Shown here piece by piece: positions 18,641 through 27,045 of a DNA stretch of 64,000 nucleotides. The stretch is from the NCBI GenBank assembly GCA_016933335.1, contig JAFGBD010000025.1, positions 62,001 through 126,000 on the forward strand, in the 5' to 3' direction. The notes beneath the pieces are model-generated. The model worked only from the letters and a program-made list of their open reading frames with translations, ran no database searches and was not told the DNA's origin. The position numbers and the translations under genes are program-made. Positions within the stretch are counted from its first letter, which is position 1. Every line of letters begins with the position of its first letter. This stretch comes from Bacteroidales bacterium. Its GTDB lineage: Bacteria > Bacteroidota > Bacteroidia > Bacteroidales > UBA10428.

Positions 18641-19744
18641 GTGATTTTGAGAAAGCAGATATCCATTATTGTTATCTCAGTCATCATTACATCAGGGCTC
18701 TATTTCTTTTTGCTTCTTAGTGAAGCTGACAAGCTACCTGTCTTTCATGAACTTATCGATTCATTACTATGGAGCTCCTTTTCTGTATTTGCGACCATAC
18801 AAAGTCTGATATGGATTAGTAAACAGCTTAATTCTCTCTTACCCTGGAAAGTATCATTTGGACGAAGGTTTATTACCGGCTTTTTAGCCAATGTTATTGT
18901 TAGTTTTATAATACTTGGATTACTTCAATATTTATACTTAAAAATATTTAATAAGGATTACATCCTTAAAAACCTGTTTGATACATATTATGACGCCTTT
19001 TGGAAAATAATTATTCTGGTTTGTTTTTTACTTTTTATTTACACAATAATTGACTTGTTGATATATGCTTATTATCAGTATGCCAAAGAGCAGGTTGAGG
19101 CAATTAAAACCCATACAAAACAGCTGGAGCTTCAGTATCAAACACTGAAAAATCAACTGACACCACATTTTTTATTTAATTCATTAAACGCTATACCATC
19201 ACTTTTATACCAGGATATTGAGAAAACCGATCTGTTTATAAGGTCTTTGGCAACATCTTACAAAAAAATTCTTGATTCAATTCAATTTAATCTTATAACT
19301 GTAGCCGAAGAGTTAACGATTGTCAGGATGTATAAGTATTTAATGGAGGTGAGATTTCCGGAAGCCTTACAAATTGAAGTTGATATAAATGAAATTGTCT
19401 GTCAGACACTTATTCCTCCGTTAAGCATTCAACTGCTGGTTGAAAATGCAATTAAACATAATGAACTAAGTATTGAAAATCCACTAAGGATTGAGATCAG
19501 GGTGTATGAAAATGATTATATACTGGTTAAAAACAACTGCATTAAAAAGAGCTATTATGTTAAAATAGATAATCAGATAATTAAGGATCCGGAAGAAAAT
19601 ACAACAATGATAGGACTAAACAATATACTAAGCCGGTATGGCTACTTTTCTGGCAGAAAAATTCAAATTCATCGCAACGAAACATTTGAAGTATTCTTAC
19701 CAATTCTGGATAAAACAGATGCAAAAAGGAATATTTTTACATAA
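18641..19744 (+). CDS. LytS-type sensor histidine kinase
   Basis: A 367-residue kinase starting with GTG. Four membrane helices occupy residues about 6-145 and a coiled linker follows. The His_kinase domain contains KNQLTPHFLFNSLNAI with phospho-acceptor H176, and the HATPase domain has the N-box LLVENAIKH (N269) and a G-box like MIGLNNILSRYG. This is the YehU/LytS (COG2972) architecture, which signals to LytTR response regulators, and one is encoded two genes downstream. The downstream kinase-like gene overlaps its last 26 bases in another frame, so the two are probably translated together. The sensed signal is unknown; there is no periplasmic sensor domain, so the membrane helices themselves may sense. 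Confidence 0.92.
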   Translation: MILRKQISIIVISVIITSGLYFFLLLSEADKLPVFHELIDSLLWSSFSVFATIQSLIWISKQLNSLLPWKVSFGRRFITGFLANVIVSFIILGLLQYLYLKIFNKDYILKNLFDTYYDAFWKIIILVCFLLFIYTIIDLLIYAYYQYAKEQVEAIKTHTKQLELQYQTLKNQLTPHFLFNSLNAIPSLLYQDIEKTDLFIRSLATSYKKILDSIQFNLITVAEELTIVRMYKYLMEVRFPEALQIEVDINEIVCQTLIPPLSIQLLVENAIKHNELSIENPLRIEIRVYENDYILVKNNCIKKSYYVKIDNQIIKDPEENTTMIGLNNILSRYGYFSGRKIQIHRNETFEVFLPILDKTDAKRNIFT

Positions 19745-20783
19745 TATATGGTTCAGAATAACTGCACCGGTAGTGGCTGGATTTTTAGCCTACCTGCTGG
19801 TTTTACTCTTTTTTGATAGTTTAACCAATCTGTCAGAAAACATTCTTGGCCAGGAATTACTTTTTACAGTTTTACTATCCTGTGTTTTTTTTGAAGGACA
19901 ACATTTACTTCTGGCAAAAATCTCAAATCTAAAATCCTATACAGAATCTATAGAAAAAACGGTGTTTCTGCAGATTTCATCCGGACTGGCTGTTACCGTT
20001 TTCATTGTGTCCGGTGTTATGGGCTTCTATTTTAGTATTATTTTGGGTTACAGCAAATTTGTCAGAGAGCTGCTTGTATTTAATTCAATATTCATCGTTT
20101 TTTCAATTGTATATCACCTGGTTTATTTCAGTATTATACTGTTACAGTTTAAAAATGAAGATGCAATTGCAAAAGAGATTAAAAACAGGGATGCTGTTCT
20201 TTCTGAACTTCAGGCATTTCAAAATGACCTGCGACCGGAAATTTTTTATAGTAGCTTTGAATCGTTGTTGATTCTGGTTCATACTGATAAAAGGCGTTCA
20301 GAAAAATATTTATCGGTGTTTTCTGAAGTTTACAGATACATTTTAGATGCAAAGCGAACAGAACTTGTGGAGATGCAAGATGAAATTAAACACCTGAAAA
20401 ACCTGATTTTTCTTCTGAATCATCAGTATAATAACGATATTTCCGTATCCTTTTCGGCCATGAATAATCAGTATATGAATAAGATTGTTCCCTGTACGCT
20501 TCAGGTTATTTTAGAGTATATAATAAGTGAAAATATTGTAAATAAAGAAATACCTTTAAACATAGAATTATCAGCATCTGATGGAGTTTTAATGATCAAA
20601 TACGATTCTGTACTTAAACTTAATGCAACAAATAATTTAAAGGAGATTAATGACTACAGCAGGAAACTGGAATACTTTACAGGAAACTGCATAAAGCACG
20701 GAGTTACTTCAGATAATGGCAAAATTATTCAGGTACCACTCATTTCAGGAGAAATAGTTGAAGCTACAGATGAAGAGATTTAA
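19719..20783 (+). CDS. membrane LytS-like pseudokinase
   Basis: A 354-residue protein with four membrane helices (about 12-145) and a cytoplasmic part that aligns by eye with the LytS His_kinase region. The phospho-acceptor motif QLTPHFLFNSL of the neighbour reads DLRPEIFYSSF here, with Glu174 in place of His. The N-box asparagine is also lost (VILEYIISENIV), and the glycine-rich ATP lid is not recognisable. It is therefore expected to be catalytically dead and to act as a partner or regulator of the active kinase encoded just upstream. I chose ATG 19719, which gives a 26-base overlap; an earlier ATG at 19638 would add 27 residues that merely read the neighbour out of frame. Confidence 0.75.
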   Translation: MQKGIFLHNIWFRITAPVVAGFLAYLLVLLFFDSLTNLSENILGQELLFTVLLSCVFFEGQHLLLAKISNLKSYTESIEKTVFLQISSGLAVTVFIVSGVMGFYFSIILGYSKFVRELLVFNSIFIVFSIVYHLVYFSIILLQFKNEDAIAKEIKNRDAVLSELQAFQNDLRPEIFYSSFESLLILVHTDKRRSEKYLSVFSEVYRYILDAKRTELVEMQDEIKHLKNLIFLLNHQYNNDISVSFSAMNNQYMNKIVPCTLQVILEYIISENIVNKEIPLNIELSASDGVLMIKYDSVLKLNATNNLKEINDYSRKLEYFTGNCIKHGVTSDNGKIIQVPLISGEIVEATDEEI

Positions 20784-20806
20784 AATATCAGCTAAAAACA
20801 ATAAAT

Positions 20807-21592
20807 GTGAAAATACTTATTATTGAAGATGAAAAGCCTGCTTCAGACTTGTTGATAAAACACCTGAAGTATTATAGTCCTGATATTGAAATTCTGGGGA
20901 TTTTACGAAGCGTTAAAGAATCAGTTGAATGGCTGAATAAGAAGGAAAACAGGGCAAATCTTATCATTATGGACATCATGCTAACTGACGGACTCAGTTT
21001 TGAAATCTTCAATCAGGTAAAAATCAATACTCCGGTTTTATTCACCACAGCTTATGATAAATATGCACTTAATGCTTTTAAAGTAAATAGTATTGATTAC
21101 CTGTTGAAACCAATCAGTTATAATGACCTCTATAACAGCCTTGAAAAGTACAATAATTTCAAAGAAAGCATACTGGGGACGAAAGAAAGGCTTCAGTACG
21201 AAGAGCTGGACCGTTTATTAAGCCGTCTGAAAAAAGATTATAAAAATCGTTTTATGATAAAGGTTGGTGAGCATATAAAATCTATCAAAGCTGATAAAAT
21301 AGCGTTTTTTTATGCCGAGGGCAGAGATGTATCACTGGTCACATCCAACTTCAGAGAATATATCATTAATTATAAACTTGAAGAACTTGAAGAACTTCTT
21401 GATCCGGCTTTATTTTTTAGAATTAACCGGACATTTATAGTGAATATTGATGCAATTGAAGATGTTACAGCATATACAAACAGCAGGTTAGAGGTAAAGC
21501 TCAGTAAACCATTTCCAAAAGAACTTATAGTCAGCCGTGAAAAAGTTAGCGAATTTAAATACTGGTTCAACGGAGAAATCGAGCCTTTGTAG
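20807..21592 (+). CDS. LytTR-family response regulator
   Basis: A 261-residue regulator starting with GTG. The receiver domain (1-120) has the acidic pair E7/D8, phospho-acceptor D56 in IIMDIMLTDG, T80/T81 and K101 in YLLKPIS. A linker leads to a LytTR DNA-binding domain (about 145-250; RFMIKVGEHIKSI, FFYAEGRDVSLV, FFRINRTFIVNIDAI). Such proteins bind pairs of direct repeats upstream of target promoters. It is preceded by the kinase and pseudokinase and forms the output of that module. The divergent NEW3-ABC operon and the repeat-protein gene at 16877 are the obvious local target candidates, by inference only. Confidence 0.95.
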   Translation: MKILIIEDEKPASDLLIKHLKYYSPDIEILGILRSVKESVEWLNKKENRANLIIMDIMLTDGLSFEIFNQVKINTPVLFTTAYDKYALNAFKVNSIDYLLKPISYNDLYNSLEKYNNFKESILGTKERLQYEELDRLLSRLKKDYKNRFMIKVGEHIKSIKADKIAFFYAEGRDVSLVTSNFREYIINYKLEELEELLDPALFFRINRTFIVNIDAIEDVTAYTNSRLEVKLSKPFPKELIVSREKVSEFKYWFNGEIEPL

Positions 21593-21798
21593 AACAATTC
21601 TCTGAAAGTTACAATTCATCCATAATGATTTAGTTTTTACAAGGAAGACAGTAGTTTGTTTTACGAGGCAGAAAGTAATCTTTGCTGGTATATCAGGATT
21701 TCAATATAACCGGGTAATAAACACCGCTTTATTTATCAGTTGATTTTTACCGATTGAAATATTATCCATCAGATGCATCAGGCAACTAAAGTAATTCA

Positions 21799-23826
21799 TT
21801 AATAACAGGTTTTCCGGACTTTTTCACTATAAATAGCGTATTTTGTTTTCAATCTGTAAATATAAAGCCCAACAGGGATAACAGCGTTTTCCCAGCTTAT
21901 TTCATTTATACCCTGATCCAGATATCCGTCAAAAACAACATCTATTAGCTGACCTTGTATGTTATAAACCGAAAGGTTGATTTTTTCATTTGCCATGTTA
22001 CTGTTTATTTTAAAAACTGTTTTATGAGTAAAAGGATTCGGATAGCACTCAACGGTAATTTTAGATATCAGGTTCAGAATATTGGTAAATACCGGTGTCA
22101 AAGAATTTCCTGCTTCCAGCTTAATAAAGTCGTACATGAGACCGCCCCTTGATCCGACACTTATCATTTTAAATTTAACTGTATTCTGACCAATGAGCAG
22201 ATCAGAGGCTGGAAATGACAGTGTTTTAACCTGGTGCCTGCCGCCTGAAACAGCACTTCTGTAAACAGCCCCGTCATTTCCAAATGACCATGTGGTCTTT
22301 TTATTATCATTTATATACACCTCAACATTTGGATTGCTTGATGCCCCGGCAATAGAAACTGTTAAAGCAGCATTTCCCGTATATGACATATCACAATTGA
22401 ATAATACTGTCCAGGTGCCTGTTTTTGTTTGGGCATAATACCAGTCAGTCTGAGGGGAGGAAGTACCAATGGTATATGTAAGACTTGCCGGTGGTAAATC
22501 GTACAAACCATAGGCACGAAGTGAATCGCTTATGTTAAAACCCTTTGTCAAACGGTCGCTTTCTCCTATCTGCCATAGCATATGCTCGTATTTCACAGGT
22601 GCCCGGTTGATATTGCCCAAATCCGTTTCGCTGTCAGACACATTGATCTCCGTGCTATAAATACCGGTAACCTCACCTGCGGTTGCATAGGCGTATAAAG
22701 TGTAAGAACCTGGTCTGACATGGTTTATGGTAAAACTTCCATCATCGTCTGTTTTTGACCAAAACAAGTAATCTTTACCCTGATCGTATATATCGATATC
22801 AGGTTGCGCAAGAACCACCTGTGTTTTGTCAGGTGAAAGCCCGTAAGGAAGATATATTTTACCTTTGACTTTTGTCCTTTGTAAAGGATAAAGTTCATTT
22901 TCAAGCCACTGGAATGGCCATAGGGATATTTGTGCTGAAGCCTGATTCTTAGCATTTTCTATCATTGCATGATGTGAATCTCCTGAATTCACATATATGA
23001 AAAAGGGGCCATAGATTTTTTCATCCCCCTCTATATAAACCTGGGCTGCGGCTCCAAAATGTTCACCTTGCAACATTTGCAATACCAGGGGAGTTTTATT
23101 GGTGGTATGTACGGTCAGTTCCTGCTTCATTGGTCCGCCATTCATAAACTCATTGCTTGGTGCAATGGCCCATACACCTTCATTTTCGGACATAATTCCA
23201 TGTACACTGTCTGCCACAATATAATTTGCCCAGTCATATTTTGTATAAATTGATCCATCGGGCAAGGGGTAGGTTGCATCCATAATTGCCAGGTCATTTA
23301 CCTCTTTCATGGTCTCTACCGATGGTAACCAACCTTGCATTTCATCTGTTACATAGCCATAGGTAAACAAAGACGGGCTTACCCTGTAGACCACACGCAT
23401 TTCGCGGAGCTTAATCGCAGTTGAAGTACCTTTTAAAATAATATAACAATAAATACCGCTTATTCCTTTAAGCATTATATAGGCTTGTTCAATGTTTAAG
23501 GTACCTGTGCTATTGGAATATACAACCTCGGCATAATCACCGGTTTGTTTTTCAATCCTGACACTGTTCGGGCTTAATTCTTTATAGCTGTCCTGGTCGT
23601 TGTAACTAAAATAGAACCGCCCGCCATTTGACGCATCTATCAAATCTTTATCATTATAAAACAAGGAATTAACCTGTCCTTTACTGTTGATGGAAATTGA
23701 AATGATACCATTACTCATGGAGGCTGTCCGGCTGACGGCATCAACTGATACGGAGACGTTATCCTGTGAGACCAAAGGTACTGAACCAATAAAGATAAAG
23801 AATAAAATAAGCCTTATTCTGAACAT
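21799..23826 (-). CDS. PL4 rhamnogalacturonan endolyase with T9SS sorting domain
   Basis: A 675-residue secreted protein: signal peptide (1-20), RhgB_N-type lyase domain (about 22-290; MSNGIISISINSKGQVNSL, GYVTDEMQGWLP, GGPMKQELTVHTT, LQGEHFG), a fibronectin-like fn3_3 domain (about 310-395; KGKIYLPYGLSPD, GSYTLYAYATAGEVTGIY), a CBM-like jelly-roll domain (about 415-570; WQIGESDRLTKGFN) and a C-terminal T9SS domain (about 595-675; VECYPNPFTHKTVFKI, PVGLYIYRLKT). This is the standard three-domain PL4 layout plus a Bacteroidota surface-export signal. PL4 enzymes cleave alpha-1,4 bonds between rhamnose and galacturonate in pectin rhamnogalacturonan I by beta-elimination. It is a single gene with no pectin-uptake genes beside it. 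Confidence 0.9.
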   Translation of the reverse strand: MFRIRLILFFIFIGSVPLVSQDNVSVSVDAVSRTASMSNGIISISINSKGQVNSLFYNDKDLIDASNGGRFYFSYNDQDSYKELSPNSVRIEKQTGDYAEVVYSNSTGTLNIEQAYIMLKGISGIYCYIILKGTSTAIKLREMRVVYRVSPSLFTYGYVTDEMQGWLPSVETMKEVNDLAIMDATYPLPDGSIYTKYDWANYIVADSVHGIMSENEGVWAIAPSNEFMNGGPMKQELTVHTTNKTPLVLQMLQGEHFGAAAQVYIEGDEKIYGPFFIYVNSGDSHHAMIENAKNQASAQISLWPFQWLENELYPLQRTKVKGKIYLPYGLSPDKTQVVLAQPDIDIYDQGKDYLFWSKTDDDGSFTINHVRPGSYTLYAYATAGEVTGIYSTEINVSDSETDLGNINRAPVKYEHMLWQIGESDRLTKGFNISDSLRAYGLYDLPPASLTYTIGTSSPQTDWYYAQTKTGTWTVLFNCDMSYTGNAALTVSIAGASSNPNVEVYINDNKKTTWSFGNDGAVYRSAVSGGRHQVKTLSFPASDLLIGQNTVKFKMISVGSRGGLMYDFIKLEAGNSLTPVFTNILNLISKITVECYPNPFTHKTVFKINSNMANEKINLSVYNIQGQLIDVVFDGYLDQGINEISWENAVIPVGLYIYRLKTKYAIYSEKVRKTCY

Positions 23827-24120
23827 TGTTGAAATATTTTAAATAAATACTGGCAAAAACCTCAAATAATACAGACAAACAAAACCATAAGGCATTTCAT
23901 CATACTCGTCAGTATTTTTAAATTTTAAGTGCCGCAAAGATAAATGATTTTAACCAGAGAAATTGCTTTGTAAAAAACAAGAACAGGTGATGACGAAATG
24001 AAGATTTTTTTAAATGGGTACAAGAGTGGAATTTATCTGGTACGATTTGAATTTGATGGAAAGACTAATGGTTATTGATATACGGTATCTGCTGTCATTT
24101 GTTTTACGAATTCCCCCGAT
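23827..24120. other. gene-free spacer upstream of the PL4 gene
   Basis: About 300 bases between the PL4 start and the terminator of the next minus-strand gene. It should contain the PL4 promoter, but I see no clean -7 match and no repeat. Confidence 0.4.
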
Positions 24121-24168
24121 AAAAAATCAGGAAACCTTTAAAATTTCGATTTTCGGGTTTCCTGATTT
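24121..24168 (-). terminator. Rho-independent terminator of 24187 gene
   Basis: AAATCAGGAAACC (24124-24136) pairs perfectly with GGTTTCCTGATTT (24156-24168). Read on the minus strand, the hairpin is followed by a T-run (24121-24126). Confidence 0.9.
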
Positions 24169-24186
24169 CAATATATTTAAAAAGAG

Positions 24187-25170
24187 TTATTTAGTGAATA
24201 TCATTCTTATTGTTTTGCTATGTGAACCTGTATTTAAACGGGCATAATAGATGCCGCCCGGTAATTGGAGCGAGCCTTTATTCATGTCCAGCTCAATCGT
24301 GTATTCACCTGAATTCTGGAATTCGTTAACCAAAGTAGCAACTTCAATTCCCAGGACGTTATAAATCTTAAGTCCAACATTTTTTGGCTCATCAAGTTTA
24401 TATGTTAAAGTGGTATTGCCATTATATGGATTAGGGTAGTTCTGGTCCAGTTTGAAATCAAGCCGGGCTTCATCTTCAATGTTAACAGGTGCATCTCCAT
24501 GCAACAGAGGAGGATTATTGGTTACCAGGTCTTCTTCCGGTGCTATTCTAAGTTCATCACCTGTGTTGATATTCTCAACAAGAAGAATTAAAGTTAATAT
24601 GCCATTTTGGTCAGCATTGATAAAGTCGTCCATTTCCTGAACTGGCTCTGTGTAAATATAACCTGTATAATCAACAGGGATTATTAATTCAGTTAACTTC
24701 TCGACTATCGTTAAATCTAATTGGTAACTATTTAAATCTGCTGGTAACATTCCCGGGGCAGTATTATAGCTCAATTCTGTATCTAACCAAAAGTCTTGAG
24801 TATCATCTGTCATTCCGTAAATTGAAACTGTTAATGTGGCTTCTGCCATTTTTCCGGCATGGAGAATGTAAAGTCCCAGAAAGGCTCCACTGGCGTCATT
24901 AAACCGGGGATTATCAAATATATCAAATTTCAGATAAACGATTTTCTGACGCACCTCATGATTCCGGATTTTCAGATATTCTTCTGTACCATGAATGCTC
25001 GCCGGCCCGGAACCATCGGGTGGTGGATCTGTAGATTGCTCATCGTTTGAAACATAAGTATCGGCACCTTCGCCAAACGATGTTTTAAGTGTATCGTTCT
25101 GAGCGCTAACTGATGTAGTAATCAGCAGCGCAAAAAGAAATACTAAAATTGATTGTAAAAATTTCATCAT
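24187..25170 (-). CDS. DNRLRE-domain secreted protein with T9SS sorting domain
   Basis: A 327-residue protein with a signal peptide (to about residue 23, SVSAQ), a DNRLRE-like beta-sandwich (about 28-215; GADTYVSNDEQST, QKIVYLKFDIFDNPRF, ATLTVSIYGMTDD) and a textbook T9SS type A C-terminus (about 245-327; LDQNYPNPYNGNTTLTYKL, VGLKIYNVLGIEV, LPGGIYYARL, KTIRMIFTK). DNRLRE/CBM96-like modules are carbohydrate-binding or adhesive in other proteins. No catalytic domain is present, so this may be a surface adhesin or binding protein. It has its own strong terminator. Met1 or Met2 could start translation. Confidence 0.82.
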   Translation of the reverse strand: MMKFLQSILVFLFALLITTSVSAQNDTLKTSFGEGADTYVSNDEQSTDPPPDGSGPASIHGTEEYLKIRNHEVRQKIVYLKFDIFDNPRFNDASGAFLGLYILHAGKMAEATLTVSIYGMTDDTQDFWLDTELSYNTAPGMLPADLNSYQLDLTIVEKLTELIIPVDYTGYIYTEPVQEMDDFINADQNGILTLILLVENINTGDELRIAPEEDLVTNNPPLLHGDAPVNIEDEARLDFKLDQNYPNPYNGNTTLTYKLDEPKNVGLKIYNVLGIEVATLVNEFQNSGEYTIELDMNKGSLQLPGGIYYARLNTGSHSKTIRMIFTK

Positions 25171-25494
25171 GATTGGTTAGTTAAAATTTATAAATGGGGT
25201 TAATTAGAACAAATATAAAAAATTCTAAGGATCTATTAAAGTAACAGGAAATAAACTTAGTATAATCGTTTTCAGTAATTTTCTTGTTGTATTCAGAATG
25301 ATTTTTCTTTGTGAGGTCCTGATGGTTTAATTGCGACAAATAATAATTCAATCAATAACCAGATATGGACTTTACAGGAAATTATCTTTATAAACCATAA
25401 GTAAATCAAAGTATCAGGAAAGATAAATTGCTTCTATATACTCAGATATAGAAGATAAATTGATTATCGAATGATAGCAGGTGTTTTGTGCTGG
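25171..25494. other. 324-base gene-free stretch
   Basis: AT-rich spacer between the 24187 gene start and the mnmE stop, both on the minus strand. No ORF, hairpin or consensus promoter was recognised. Confidence 0.4.
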
Positions 25495-26901
25495 TTACTT
25501 TCCGATACAGAAATTCTTAAAGATATTGCCCAGGATTTCATCTGTAGTGATTTCGCCGGTGATTTCACCCAAATAGTGAAGGGTTTCGCGGATATCCTGG
25601 GCAAGCAGGTCGCCTGATATCTGTGATTCTAGTCCGTCACGGACTCTCAGGATTGCTTCGTGGGAGTGCTTCAGTGCTTCATAATGCCTGGCATTGGTGA
25701 CAATGACATCGTTCTGTTCAATGTTTTCTGCATGGATGATTTCCAAAAGTGCTTTTTCAAGCTCCGGAAGGTTGTCACCCTTTTTGGCAGAAAGCGGAAT
25801 AACTTTATCTTCTTTGTCCACGATCTTCAAAATATTCTTCTTTAGGCTATCCAGATCCTGATTATTCAACAAGTCTGTCTTGTTAATGATAACAACCAGT
25901 TTCTTATCGGTTCCTTTTACCTGTTTTTCAATGTCTTTAACAGATCTTATGATTTCATCTGTATCGGTGGCAGGATCAATCATCAGCATTACAATACTTG
26001 CTTGTCTGATTTTTTTGTATGTACGTTCTATTCCCAGCTTTTCGACCTTGTCGGTTGTATGTCTCAGTCCGGCGGTATCGATGAAACGGAAATGGATCCC
26101 TTCAATGGAAATGGTATCTTCAATAAAGTCACGGGTTGTGCCTTCTATTTCGGATACAATGGCCTTGTCTTCTTTCAGCAAAAGGTTCAGGAGGGTAGAT
26201 TTTCCGGAATTTGTTTTACCGGCAATAGCCACGGGAATACCATTCTTTATAACGTTTCCAAGCGTGAATGATTCCACAAGTGTTCTGAGTAGTGTTTCTA
26301 TCTCTTCCACCAGCTGTTTTAACTGGTCTCTGTCTGCAAACTCAACATCTTCTTCGCTGAAATCAAGTTCAAGTTCGATGAGAGATACAAATTTCAGCAG
26401 GCGTTCTCTCAGCTTTTTTATTTCATCAGTAAATCCGCCCCTCATCTGGTTCATTGCAACCTTGTGAAATGACCGGGAGGTTGATGCCACCAGATCGGCA
26501 ACAGCCTCAGCCTGAGAAAGATCCATTTTGCCATTCAGAAAAGCCCGCAGGGTAAATTCCCCGGGTCGGGCAACTCTTGCTCCCTTTGATACAAGCAGTT
26601 CCAATATTTTTTGTTGTATATATAATGAACCATGACAGGATATTTCAATCAAATCTTCACCGGTATATGAATTCGGAGATTTGAACACGGCAACAAACAC
26701 TTCATCTACCGGAACATCATCATCATAAATAAAACCCAGATGAAGGGTATTGGGAGCCTGCTGGCTGAGCTTTTTGCCTGAAGTCGATATGAATACCCTG
26801 TCGGCGATTTGGATGGCATTGTCGCCCGATAATCTCACTACCGCAATGGCCCCCACACCATGTGCAGTAGATATGGCAGCTATGGTGGAATTGTCAATCA
26901 T
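25495..26901 (-). CDS. mnmE: tRNA modification GTPase MnmE
   Basis: A 468-residue protein of the expected length. The N-terminal tetrahydrofolate-binding domain (TIAAISTAHGVGAIAVVRLSG, then PNSYTGEDLIEISCHGS) is followed by a helical domain, an inserted G domain with GKTNSGKSTLLN (G1), EGTTRDF (G2), DTAGLR (G3) and NKTD (G4), and the terminal FCIGK whose Cys is conserved in MnmE. With MnmG it installs the carboxymethylaminomethyl group on wobble U34 of several tRNAs; mnmG is not in the window. The promoter element TACTTTTG ends about seven bases before the ATG, so the leader is very short. Confidence 0.98.
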   Translation of the reverse strand: MIDNSTIAAISTAHGVGAIAVVRLSGDNAIQIADRVFISTSGKKLSQQAPNTLHLGFIYDDDVPVDEVFVAVFKSPNSYTGEDLIEISCHGSLYIQQKILELLVSKGARVARPGEFTLRAFLNGKMDLSQAEAVADLVASTSRSFHKVAMNQMRGGFTDEIKKLRERLLKFVSLIELELDFSEEDVEFADRDQLKQLVEEIETLLRTLVESFTLGNVIKNGIPVAIAGKTNSGKSTLLNLLLKEDKAIVSEIEGTTRDFIEDTISIEGIHFRFIDTAGLRHTTDKVEKLGIERTYKKIRQASIVMLMIDPATDTDEIIRSVKDIEKQVKGTDKKLVVIINKTDLLNNQDLDSLKKNILKIVDKEDKVIPLSAKKGDNLPELEKALLEIIHAENIEQNDVIVTNARHYEALKHSHEAILRVRDGLESQISGDLLAQDIRETLHYLGEITGEITTDEILGNIFKNFCIGK

Positions 26902-26908
26902 TTTTTTT

Positions 26909-26916
26909 CAAAAGTA
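26909..26916 (-). promoter_or_regulatory. -7 promoter element of mnmE
   Basis: On the minus strand TACTTTTG matches TAnnTTTG and lies seven bases before the mnmE ATG, which implies a very short or absent leader. Confidence 0.5.
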
Positions 26917-26963
26917 CTGAAATATCTTTCAACAACATACTTCAGACTCAAAGAATCTGATTC

Positions 26964-27019
26964 AAAAAAAAGCCGGATGGACATCCGGCTAAAACCGTCT
27001 CGATTTACTTTTGAGACGG
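26964..27019 (-). terminator. tandem terminator hairpins after 27046 gene
   Basis: Read on the minus strand, a first hairpin pairs CCGTCTC with GAGACGG (27013-27019 and 26995-27001) and is followed by TTTT. A second strong hairpin, AGCCGGATG with CATCCGGCT (26971-26990), is followed by a run of seven Ts. Confidence 0.88.
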
Positions 27020-27045
27020 ACTCTTCTTTTGAATATTACCTGCTG

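Noticed and set aside
25880..26467. Plus-strand ORF of 195 codons opposite mnmE
   Set aside because: Antisense of the conserved MnmE GTPase domain; low-complexity serine-rich product.
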